Assembly: GCF_007713735.2 (NCBI RefSeq)
Contig: NZ_VMNW02000004.1
Span: 148,783 to 212,782, forward strand
Length of the DNA: 64,000 nucleotides
Reading direction: 5' to 3'
Source of the DNA: Amycolatopsis acidicola
GTDB taxonomy: Bacteria; Actinomycetota; Actinomycetes; Mycobacteriales; Pseudonocardiaceae
Shown here: positions 56,696 to 64,000 of the stretch, in pieces
How the letters are laid out: the number at the start of each line of letters is the position of its first letter
Position numbering within the stretch: the first letter of the stretch is position 1
Translations under genes and position numbers: made by a program
The notes under the pieces: model-generated
Told to the model about the DNA's origin: nothing
The model's input: only the letters and a program-made list of their open reading frames with translations
Database searches by the model: none

Positions 56696-57268
56696 TCAGA
56701 GCGCACGAAGGGCGGTCTCGGCGAGCGCGCCCAGTCGTTCGGGTGACGGGTCCGCCTTCGCCAGCACGCGGATGCCGTTGATCGTCGTGAGGAAGAACGC
56801 GGCCAGCGCGCCCGCGTCCGCATCGGCGGCGATCTCGCCCGAGCGCCGCCCCTCCTCGACGGTGCTGCGGAACGCCGCCTCCTGGCGCTCGAAAGTGCGC
56901 CGCACCAGGTGTTTCACGATCTCGTCGTGCTCGCCGAGCTCCACCGCGGCGTTGGTCATCAGGCAGCCGCGGCTGTCCTCGAGCGCCGCGCGCACGACGA
57001 GGTCGAGCGCCTTGCGCAGCCGCTCCCGCGCCGGGCCGGTGCCGTCGAGCACCTCGATCAGGCGCACCGTCTCGCGCTCGTAGTACCGCCGCAGCGCGCG
57101 CTCGTACAGCGCGTGTTTGCTGTCGAAAGCGTTGTACAGGCTGCCGCGCCCGATGCCGAGCGCCTCGACCAGCCGCTGCGGTGTCGTGCCCGAATAACCG
57201 TTGGCCCAGAACACATCCATGGCCTTGTCCACGGCCTTGTCCGGGTCGAACCCCTTGCTGCGCGCCAT
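56696..57268 (-). CDS. TetR-family regulator of the SDR gene
   Basis: A 190-aa regulator: [29 protein letters not shown] start, helix-turn-helix [20 protein letters not shown], and a C-terminal domain with [16 protein letters not shown], the TetR_C_16/AcrR-like pattern of redox or electrophile sensors. Start ATG 57268. A -35/-10 pair places transcription start at the ATG itself (leaderless), and a CTGG-AA-CCAG repeat lies between -35 and -10. Confidence 0.88.
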   Translation of the reverse strand: MARSKGFDPDKAVDKAMDVFWANGYSGTTPQRLVEALGIGRGSLYNAFDSKHALYERALRRYYERETVRLIEVLDGTGPARERLRKALDLVVRAALEDSRGCLMTNAAVELGEHDEIVKHLVRRTFERQEAAFRSTVEEGRRSGEIAADADAGALAAFFLTTINGIRVLAKADPSPERLGALAETALRAL

Positions 57269-57274
57269 GCGCAC

Positions 57275-57304
57275 ACGGTAGCCCATACTGGAACCAGAGG
57301 TCAA
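57275..57304 (-). promoter_or_regulatory. Promoter with embedded operator for TetR-SDR
   Basis: On the - strand TTGACC (57299-57304) and TACCGT (57275-57280) are separated by 18 bp. The inverted repeat CTGG-AA-CCAG (57288-57297) sits in the spacer where TetR binding would block polymerase. The start point expected about 7 nt downstream falls on the ATG at 57268. Confidence 0.6.
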
Positions 57305-57402
57305 AAAATCGGGCCCCGGCACGCCTCCAAAAAACTGTCCGACCGTCGGGCTACGCTGGCGGCTCAGGGTTGTTGGTCTGCTTCAAGGGGAGGTTTTCGC
57401 CG

Positions 57403-60400
57403 GTGTCGAACGATTCCTTCGTTCACCTGCATGTGCACACCGAGTACTCGATGCTCGACGGTGCGGCGAAGATCGCCCCGCTGATGGCGGAGGCGAAGCG
57501 GCTGGAGATGCCCGCGGTCGGGATGACCGACCACGGCAACATGTACGGGGCCGACCAGTTCTACCAGGAGGCCAAGAAGGCGGGCCTGCAGCCGATCATC
57601 GGCATCGAGGCCTACGTCGCGCCGGAGTCGCGCTTCCACAAGAAGCCGGTCTTCTGGGGGCAGTCCAACCAGCGCGGCGCCGACGAGTTCGGTGAAGGCG
57701 GTGACGTCTCCGGTGGCGGCGCGTACACGCACATGACCATGCTGGCGGAGAACTCCACCGGCCTGCGCAACCTGTTCAAGCTCTCGTCGCTGGCGTCCAT
57801 GCAGGGCTACTACCGCAAGCCCCGGATGGACCGCGAGCTGATCGCCGAGCACCACGCGGGGATCATCGCCACCACCGGCTGCCCCTCGGGCGAGGTGCAG
57901 ACGAGGCTGCGCCTGGGCCAGAAGCAGGAGGCCATCCAGGCGGCCTCGGACTACAAGGACATCTTCGGCCCGGACAACTTCTTCCTCGAGCTGATGGACC
58001 ACGGGCTGCCGATCGAGCGCTCGGTGCGCGAGGGCCTGCTGGAGATCGGCAAGCTGCTCGACCTGAAACCGCTGGCCACCAACGACTCGCACTACGTCAC
58101 CAAGGACCAGGCCGACAGCCACTCCGCGCTGCTGTGCGTGCAGGCCGGCAAGACGCTGAACGACCCGAACCGGTTCAAGTTCGACGGGGACGGCTACTTC
58201 CTCAAGTCCGCGGCCGAGATGCGCGAGTACTGGGACAAGGAGGTCCCCGGCGCGGCCGACAGCACGCTGTGGATCGCCGAGCGCGTCGAGAGCTACGAGG
58301 ACGTCTACACCCACAAGGACAGGCTGCCGTTCTTCGAGGTGCCCGAAGGCCACGACCAGCCGAGCTGGCTGCGTGCCGAGGTCGACCGCGGCCTCAAGTG
58401 GCGGTTCCCCGACGGCGCGCCCGAGGGGTACCGCGAGCGCCTCGACATGGAGCTCGAGGTCATCATCGGGAAGGGCTTCCCGGCGTACTTCCTGATCGTC
58501 GCCGACCTCATCAACCACGCCCGCCAGGTCGGCATCCGCGTCGGCCCCGGCCGTGGTTCGGCCGCCGGGTCGCTGGTCGCGTACGTCCTCGGTATCACCA
58601 ACCTGGACCCGATCCCGCAGAAGCTGCTGTTCGAGCGGTTCCTCAACCCCGAGCGCGTCTCGATGCCGGATATCGACATCGACTTCGACGACCGCCGCCG
58701 CGGCGAGATGATCCGCTACGCGACGGAAAAGTACGGTGCCGACAAGGTCGCGCAGGTCATCACCTTCGGCACGATTAAGACCAAGGCCGCGATCAAGGAC
58801 GCCGCCCGCGTGCACTTCGGGCAGCCGGGCTACGCGATCGCGGACAAGATCTCCAAGGCGCTGCCGCCGCCGATCATGGCGAAGGACATCCCGCTGTCCG
58901 GCATCGTCGACCCGCAGCACGAGCGCTACGGCGAGGCCGCCGAGGTGCGCACCCTCGTGGAGACCGACGAAGAGGTCTCCACGATCTTCAACACCGCCCG
59001 CGGGCTCGAAGGCCTGATCCGCAACGCCGGCGTGCACGCCTGCGCGGTCATCATGTCCAGCGAGCCGCTGATGGACGCGATCCCGTTGTGGCAGCGGGAC
59101 GACGGCTCGATCATCACGGGCTGGGACTACCCGTCCTGTGAGGCCATCGGCCTGTTGAAGATGGACTTCCTCGGCCTGCGGAACCTGACCGTCATCGGCG
59201 ACGCGATCGACAACATCAAGGCCAACCGCGGGGTCGATATCGACCTCGACACCCTCGGCATCGACGACCCGGAGACGTACAAGCTCCTCGCGCGCGGTGA
59301 CACGCTCGGCGTGTTCCAGCTGGACGGCGGGCCGATGCGTGACCTGCTGCGCCGTATGCAGCCCACGGTCTTCGACGACATCGTCGCGGTCGGCGCGCTG
59401 TACCGCCCCGGCCCGATGGGCATGAACGCGCACAACGACTACGCCGACCGGAAGAACAACCGGCAGCAGGTCAAGCCGATCCACCCCGAGCTGGAAGAGC
59501 CCCTGAAGGAGATCCTGGCCGACACCTACGGCCTGATCGTCTACCAGGAGCAGATCATGCACATCGGGCAGAAGGTCGCCGGCTACTCGATGGGCCGGGC
59601 CGACGTTCTTCGCCGCGCGATGGGCAAGAAGAAGAAGGAAGTCCTCGAAAAGGAGTTCGAGGGTTTCCACGCCGGGATGAAGGACCACAACTTCTCCGAC
59701 GAAGCCATCCAGGCACTGTGGGACACGATCCTCCCGTTCGCCGGGTACGCGTTCAACAAGAGCCACGCCGCCGCGTACGGCCTGGTCTCCTACTGGACGG
59801 CGTACCTCAAGGCGAACTACACCGCGGAGTACATGGCCGCGCTGCTGACCTCGGTGGGGGACAACAAGGACAAGTCGGCGGTGTACCTCTCCGAATGCCG
59901 CCGCCTCGGCATCAAGGTGCTCCCGCCGGACGTCAACGAGTCGAACCAGCGTTTCGCCGCCGTCGGGGACGACATCCGCTTCGGTATGGGTGCCGTCCGC
60001 AACGTCGGCGCGAACGTGGTCGAGTCGATCATCAAGACCCGCAACGAGAAGGGCAAGTACTCCAGCTTCACCGATTTCCTGGACAAGTCGGAGCTGGTGG
60101 CCTGCAACAAGCGGGTCATCGAATCGCTGATCAAGGCGGGCGGGTTCGACTCGCTCGGCAACACCCGGCTGTCGATGATCCAGGTCCACGAGGACGCGGT
60201 CGAAGCCGTGGTCCCGCTCAAGCGCCAGGAGGCGATGGGCCAGTTCGACCTGTTCGGCGCTGGTGACGACGACGCGGGTCCGTCCACGGCTTCCTCGCCG
60301 TTGGCGCATCTCAAGTTCTCCGACGAGGAGTGGCCGCGCAAGCAGCTGCTGTCCTACGAGCGGGAGATGCTCGGCCTGTACGTCTCGGCCCACCCGCTCG

Positions 60401-60969
60401 ACGGGGCCGAGCGCATCCTCCGCAAGCACGCCCAGCGCCCGATCGCCGCGATACTCGACAACCCGCCGAAGGAGGGTGAGCTCGTCGTCTCCGGCCTGAT
60501 CACCTCGCTGGAGCGACGGGTGAACAAGAAGGGCGAGCCCTGGGCGATCTGCACGGTGGAGGACATGGACGCCTCGCTCGAGGTGCTGTTCTTCCCGAAG
60601 TCGTACGCGATGTTCGCCGCCGACCTCGTCGAGGACAACGCCGTGCTGGTCAAGGGCAGGGTGAACTGGCGTGAGGACAAGATGTCCGTCTTCGGCGGCG
60701 GTCTCGTGCCACTGGACCTGTCCGAGGTCGGCAACGGCGGGGACGAGCCCCCGCTGATGCTGAACTGCACGGCGGAAAAGCTGGACAAGAGCGTGGTCGG
60801 CGAGTTGAAGCAGACCCTGCTGGCGCACAAGGGAGACACCCCGGTCCGGCTCAAGCTGATCGGCCGCAAGAACGAAACCGTCTTCGCGCTCTACGACTAT
60901 CCGGTCAAGGTCACGTCGATGCTGATGGGTGAGCTGAAGGGCATTCCGGGGATCACCGCGGGCACCTGA
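57403..60969 (+). CDS. dnaE: DNA polymerase III alpha subunit (DnaE1)
   Basis: The 1188-aa replicative polymerase. N-terminal PHP domain with metal-binding [15 protein letters not shown] and [12 protein letters not shown]; in mycobacterial DnaE1 this domain proofreads, and its motifs look intact here. Palm: [20 protein letters not shown] and the catalytic Asp pair in [16 protein letters not shown]. Then the fingers, a beta-clamp-binding-type stretch QFDLFG (about 945), and an OB-fold domain ([20 protein letters not shown]). GTG 57403 with GGGGAGG upstream. Essential gene; divergent from the TetR-SDR unit. Confidence 0.97.
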   Translation: MSNDSFVHLHVHTEYSMLDGAAKIAPLMAEAKRLEMPAVGMTDHGNMYGADQFYQEAKKAGLQPIIGIEAYVAPESRFHKKPVFWGQSNQRGADEFGEGGDVSGGGAYTHMTMLAENSTGLRNLFKLSSLASMQGYYRKPRMDRELIAEHHAGIIATTGCPSGEVQTRLRLGQKQEAIQAASDYKDIFGPDNFFLELMDHGLPIERSVREGLLEIGKLLDLKPLATNDSHYVTKDQADSHSALLCVQAGKTLNDPNRFKFDGDGYFLKSAAEMREYWDKEVPGAADSTLWIAERVESYEDVYTHKDRLPFFEVPEGHDQPSWLRAEVDRGLKWRFPDGAPEGYRERLDMELEVIIGKGFPAYFLIVADLINHARQVGIRVGPGRGSAAGSLVAYVLGITNLDPIPQKLLFERFLNPERVSMPDIDIDFDDRRRGEMIRYATEKYGADKVAQVITFGTIKTKAAIKDAARVHFGQPGYAIADKISKALPPPIMAKDIPLSGIVDPQHERYGEAAEVRTLVETDEEVSTIFNTARGLEGLIRNAGVHACAVIMSSEPLMDAIPLWQRDDGSIITGWDYPSCEAIGLLKMDFLGLRNLTVIGDAIDNIKANRGVDIDLDTLGIDDPETYKLLARGDTLGVFQLDGGPMRDLLRRMQPTVFDDIVAVGALYRPGPMGMNAHNDYADRKNNRQQVKPIHPELEEPLKEILADTYGLIVYQEQIMHIGQKVAGYSMGRADVLRRAMGKKKKEVLEKEFEGFHAGMKDHNFSDEAIQALWDTILPFAGYAFNKSHAAAYGLVSYWTAYLKANYTAEYMAALLTSVGDNKDKSAVYLSECRRLGIKVLPPDVNESNQRFAAVGDDIRFGMGAVRNVGANVVESIIKTRNEKGKYSSFTDFLDKSELVACNKRVIESLIKAGGFDSLGNTRLSMIQVHEDAVEAVVPLKRQEAMGQFDLFGAGDDDAGPSTASSPLAHLKFSDEEWPRKQLLSYEREMLGLYVSAHPLDGAERILRKHAQRPIAAILDNPPKEGELVVSGLITSLERRVNKKGEPWAICTVEDMDASLEVLFFPKSYAMFAADLVEDNAVLVKGRVNWREDKMSVFGGGLVPLDLSEVGNGGDEPPLMLNCTAEKLDKSVVGELKQTLLAHKGDTPVRLKLIGRKNETVFALYDYPVKVTSMLMGELKGIPGITAGT

Positions 60970-61186
60970 CGCGACGTCGCTCAACGGCGCCACCTCCACC
61001 ACGTACGAGGTCCGCGTCAACGGCGCCTGGGCCGAGGCACCCGGCGGCGGGCTGCCCGCGGGCGTGAACGCGTCGGGGGTGAAGGGCACGCGGAAACCGC
61101 CCGACACGGGCCCAAACCGGGCCGGTGCCGGTGTGGTGTCGCTCCCAAAAAATGCTTACCGTGGCTAACCGAGTGAGGATGGGGGC
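60970..61186 (+). other. Intergenic region dnaE-MFS with protein-like residue
   Basis: A 217-bp gap. In the +1 frame after the dnaE stop, about 60 codons read as protein-like (TSLNGATSTTYEVRVNGAWA, then GGGLPAGVNASGVKG) but lack a start, and may be the tail of a decayed gene. GGCCC/GGGCC (61109-61123) is a small hairpin that could help end dnaE. Confidence 0.4.
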
Positions 61187-62662
61187 GTGACGGACACCGA
61201 TTACGAACCCGATCCGCTCCGCTGGAAGGCGCTGGCGGTCACGCTCACCGCCGGGTTCATGGGGCTGCTCGACGTCAGCATCGTGAACGTCGCGCTGCCG
61301 TCCATCCAGAAGGGCATCGGCACCGACGCGGGCACGGCGCAGTGGGTGGTCTCCGGATACGCGCTCACCTTCGGGCTGGTGCTGGTTTCCGGCGGGCGGC
61401 TCGGGGACGCGCTGGGCAGACGCCGGATGTTCCTCATCGCGCTGGCGTTGTTCGTCGCGACGAGCGCGCTCGCAGGCGCGGCGATGAGCCCGCTGTGGCT
61501 CGTGATCGCGAGGCTGCTGCAGGGTGGCGCCGCGGGCATGCTCACCCCACAGAACTCGGGGCTGATCCAGGACCTGTTCCGCGGCGCGGAGCGCGGCAGG
61601 GCGTTCGGCGTCTTCGGCGCGGTGGTCGGGATTTCCACCGCGGTCGGGCCGGTGCTGGGCGGGGTGATCCTGGCGCTGTTCGGCGAGCAGAACGGCTGGC
61701 GGTGGGTGTTCTACGTGAACGTGCCGATCGGCGTCGTCGCGTTCGCGCTCGCGATGAAACTGGTGCCGGCCAAACCGGGCAGGCGGCTGAACCTGCGCCG
61801 CGAAATCGACTTCGTGGGGATCGTGCTGCTCGGGCTCACGGTGCTCGGAATCCTGCTGCCACTGGTGGAAGCCGAGGAGGACGGGCTGGCGCGGCTGTGG
61901 TGGATGTTCCCGGCCGCGGTCGTGCTCGGCGCGGTTTTCGTGTGGTGGGAACGGCGGGTGGTGCGGGTGCGGCGCTCGCCGCTGATCGACATCCGGCTCT
62001 ACACCTCGACCCCCGGCTACGCCTCGGGTGCGTCGCTGGCCACCGTGTACTTCTGCGGGTTCGCCGGGATCTGGCTGGTCTTTGCGATGTTCTTCCAGCA
62101 GGGACTGGGTTATTCGCCGCTGGAGTCGGGGCTTTCGGTGACTCCGTTCGCGATCGGCTCGGCGATCGCCGCCGCCGTGGCCGGCCGGCTCGTGTCGCGG
62201 CTCGGGCGCCGGCTCACCGTCGCCGGGCTGACGCTGGTGGTGCTCGGCCTCGGCACCGTCGGGCTGCTTTCGTGGCTGCTGCCGGACACCGGGCACATCG
62301 GCCTGATCCTGATCGCCCCGTTGCTGATCGGCGGGATCGGCGGCGGCATGGTGATCTCGCCGAACACCACGCTCACCCTCGAATGCGTGCCGACGAGCAT
62401 GGCCGGGGTGGCTGGTGGCGCTCTGCAAACAGGGCAGCGGATCGGGACCGCGATCGGCACCGCCGTCCTCGCCGGAATATTCCGCTCCGTAGTCACGGCG
62501 GCACACGGTGATTACACGATCGCGTTGGCGGTGGCGATGCTCTGCGCGGCCTGCTTTGTCCTGGTGGCACTAGCTCTTGGCATCGGGGAACTGCGCGCTC
62601 GACGGGCACGGCCGTCGGCCGGACAACTACAGGAAGTCACGATGGCTGCTCCATCTGAGTGA
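61187..62662 (+). CDS. DHA2-family (EmrB/QacA type) drug exporter
   Basis: A 491-aa MFS exporter with 14 hydrophobic helices. Motif D1 LDVSIVNVALPSIQKG, motif A GGRLGDALGRRRMFLIAL, and motif C-type GISTAVGPVLGGVILALFGE with NGWRWVFYVNVPIG, all DHA2 hallmarks. GTG 61187, GGATGGGGGC upstream. Proton-driven export of lipophilic compounds. No adjacent TetR or MarR regulator. Confidence 0.92.
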   Translation: MTDTDYEPDPLRWKALAVTLTAGFMGLLDVSIVNVALPSIQKGIGTDAGTAQWVVSGYALTFGLVLVSGGRLGDALGRRRMFLIALALFVATSALAGAAMSPLWLVIARLLQGGAAGMLTPQNSGLIQDLFRGAERGRAFGVFGAVVGISTAVGPVLGGVILALFGEQNGWRWVFYVNVPIGVVAFALAMKLVPAKPGRRLNLRREIDFVGIVLLGLTVLGILLPLVEAEEDGLARLWWMFPAAVVLGAVFVWWERRVVRVRRSPLIDIRLYTSTPGYASGASLATVYFCGFAGIWLVFAMFFQQGLGYSPLESGLSVTPFAIGSAIAAAVAGRLVSRLGRRLTVAGLTLVVLGLGTVGLLSWLLPDTGHIGLILIAPLLIGGIGGGMVISPNTTLTLECVPTSMAGVAGGALQTGQRIGTAIGTAVLAGIFRSVVTAAHGDYTIALAVAMLCAACFVLVALALGIGELRARRARPSAGQLQEVTMAAPSE

Positions 62663-62898
62663 TGGTTTGTCGATTTGGCTGGTGCTACGGAGAGCGACCG
62701 GGTAAATCTTGTGTCGCCTTCAACCATGAGGGATTCGCTACGGAATGTGGCGGTTCGGCTGGCGGTCCGGGGATGGGACCACGAGCCGGGCGAGCCGTAG
62801 CCGCTCTGAATTCGTTCGAGCTGGACACACTGCTCATTCCTGATGCCCGTCGTCGGCGTCTGCGGGGGACCGTGCGGCGAACGGTGTCGAAGGCATGT

Positions 62899-62941
62899 GC
62901 CCGGGTGGGCCCTTCGAGGGGGAGTCACGGCCCACCCGGGC
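62899..62941. terminator. Long perfect hairpin before DUF2332 gene
   Basis: GCCCGGGTGGGCC (62899-62911) pairs with GGCCCACCCGGGC (62929-62941), loop 17 nt. It lies about 240 nt beyond the exporter stop and immediately before the next promoter, so it likely ends transcripts from upstream. The intervening 62663-62898 holds nothing I can identify. Confidence 0.65.
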
Positions 62942-62945
62942 CACC

Positions 62946-62951
62946 TAAGCT
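62946..62951 (+). promoter_or_regulatory. -10 element of a leaderless promoter
   Basis: TAAGCT lies 8 bp before GTG 62959 and there is no ribosome site, which fits leaderless transcription of the DUF2332 gene. No good -35 is seen because the hairpin occupies that place. Confidence 0.4.
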
Positions 62952-62958
62952 CGGTTTC

Positions 62959-63999
62959 GTGGCCACTGCGGAGAAGTACCGGCGCTTCGGCGCGGAGTCT
63001 GCCGGCGCTTCGCCGCTGTACGAGCGCCTCGCGATCGCGTTGAGCGAGTCGGAAGAAGCGTTGCGCGCCATCGATTCCCTGCCCGCGAGAAAGCGCAATC
63101 CGGCGCTGGTCCTGGCGGCGCTGAACGACCTCGCCCTCGCCGGACGTGCTCCCTTGCTGGCCGCCGCTTATGCCGCCGCAGAAGGAGAAGCCGCCGCGGC
63201 GATCGACACGTTGACGCGGATGCCCGAAGCTGTCGCGGAAATCGTGGTGCGCAGGCAGGTGCGGGCCGACGAAACCGGGCGAGGCGCTGTGCTCCGTCCC
63301 CTCATCGCCGAGGCGGCGCAGCGTGCCGGCGCGGAGGCGGTCGGGCTGATCGACGTGGGCTGTTCGGCGGGCTTCAACCTCGACGTCGATCGCGTGGGAA
63401 TCGCTTACGGCAACGGACAAACGCTCGGCGAGGCGTCGTCTCCGGTGCAACTGTCGGCGTCGGTCGTGGGCGAGCGGCCCATTCCCGTGGCGGCGATGCC
63501 CGCAGTCGTCGCGCGGGTCGGCATCGACGCGAATCCCGTGGATGTGACCGACGCCGACGAGGCGCGGTGGCTGCGCGCCTGCTTGCCACCGGACCAGCCG
63601 GAGCGGCTCGCGAAGCTCGACGCGGAGATTGCGTTGGCCGCCAAGGCCCCGCCGGTGCTGTTGGCCGGTGACGCCCTCGAAGCCCTGCCCGACGCCTTCG
63701 CCCACGTGCCCGCCGACGCGCTCCCCGTTGTCACCACGACGTGGGCGCTGTCGCGCTTGTCGCTCGAGGGCCGCCTGCGCTTCCTGCACCGCCTCGACGA
63801 CGTGGCTGCCCACCGGCCGCTGGTGTGGGTCTCCGCGGAGGGCGTCGGGGTCGCGCCGGCCATCCCAACCTTCGGCGACCGCCGAGCCTCCGGCCACAGC
63901 ATCCTTGGCGTAGCGGTGTTCCACGGCGCCGCCGCACATGTGGAGGCCGTCGGCCGCTGCTGGTCACAAGGCCGCTTGCTGGCTTGGCTCGCGGGTTAG
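62959..63999 (+). CDS. DUF2332 family protein
   Basis: A 346-aa soluble protein of actinobacterial family DUF2332: EKYRRFGAESAGASPLYERL at the start, VGLIDVGCSAGFNLDVDRVG (a glycine-containing Rossmann-like turn recalling SAM-dependent methyltransferases), RVGIDANPVDVTDADEARWL and VSAEGVGVAPAIP. Function unknown. GTG 62959 is chosen because homologous sequence starts there; the upstream frame is not protein-like. It ends one base before the window end. Confidence 0.85.
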   Translation: MATAEKYRRFGAESAGASPLYERLAIALSESEEALRAIDSLPARKRNPALVLAALNDLALAGRAPLLAAAYAAAEGEAAAAIDTLTRMPEAVAEIVVRRQVRADETGRGAVLRPLIAEAAQRAGAEAVGLIDVGCSAGFNLDVDRVGIAYGNGQTLGEASSPVQLSASVVGERPIPVAAMPAVVARVGIDANPVDVTDADEARWLRACLPPDQPERLAKLDAEIALAAKAPPVLLAGDALEALPDAFAHVPADALPVVTTTWALSRLSLEGRLRFLHRLDDVAAHRPLVWVSAEGVGVAPAIPTFGDRRASGHSILGVAVFHGAAAHVEAVGRCWSQGRLLAWLAG

Positions 64000-64000
64000 C

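Noticed and set aside
57364..61107. 1247-aa minus-strand frame opposite dnaE
   Set aside because: A codon-bias shadow of a GC-rich gene; the plus strand is unmistakably DnaE.

Overview
The window is very GC-rich, gene-dense DNA with many GTG and TTG starts and 1-8 nt gene overlaps. Gene content points to an actinobacterium of the Pseudonocardiaceae, most likely Amycolatopsis or a close relative. The evidence is an ahpE / DUF3052 / aceE block and a fasR-fabD-fabH-acpP-fabF block arranged much as around Rv2238c-Rv2246 in mycobacteria, plus a DUF3145 gene, an Lsr2-type N-terminus and a mycobacterial-type DnaE1. No rRNA, CRISPR array, transposase or integrase was seen; there is one tRNA (Val, UAC).

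Layout. 0-12 kb: end of a flavin monooxygenase; a DesA3-type desaturase with its ferredoxin reductase and a divergent TetR; the three-gene pyridine nucleotide transhydrogenase operon; an Lsr2-domain protein with a long Lys/Ala tail; a flavin disulfide reductase; a membrane protein; a secreted subtilase. 12-27 kb: the core lipid/central-carbon block, with DUF3145, fabF-acpP-fabH-fabD under FasR, methionine aminopeptidase, PnuC, L-lactate permease and dehydrogenase, aceE, DUF3052 and ahpE. Lactate uptake and oxidation therefore sit beside the enzyme turning pyruvate into acetyl-CoA and the genes using it for fatty acids. 27.3-29.5 kb: tRNA-Val, then two overlapping sigma-factor-like genes.

29.5-39.5 kb is an accessory nitrogen-scavenging region: a hydantoin/allantoin racemase-like protein, two paralogous MFS carriers, two FCD-type GntR regulators, a signal-less NMT1-like binding protein, an ornithine-cyclodeaminase-like protein, allantoinase and allantoicase. 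Near-identical GTATAC palindromes stand before both carriers. 39.7-43 kb is a minus-strand set for a dicarboxylate or aromatic acid (amidohydrolase, 4,5-dihydroxyphthalate decarboxylase-like protein, DctA). 43-51 kb is a sugar locus (PfkB kinase, ABC importer, LacI, GH3 glycosidase), then a class V aminotransferase.

52-54.6 kb is a compact type VII secretion toxin cassette: YbaB-like protein, WXG100 protein, WXG100-like carrier, separately encoded toxin-like protein and putative immunity protein. 54.9-64 kb: a secreted G1 peptidase, SDR with TetR, dnaE, a DHA2 drug exporter and a DUF2332 protein.

The least explained signal is a family of 21-bp iterons (GGCCAAC[T/A]CG plus 11 variable bases) in three intergenic regions (about 18.96-19.07, 35.35-35.58 and 55.64-55.89 kb), each starting 10-35 nt after a stop codon and in two cases arranged as opposed, inverted arrays. 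Other notable points are the Lsr2-histone-tail fusion, the split toxin, the overlapping sigma pair and a 32-residue Cys-rich open frame.
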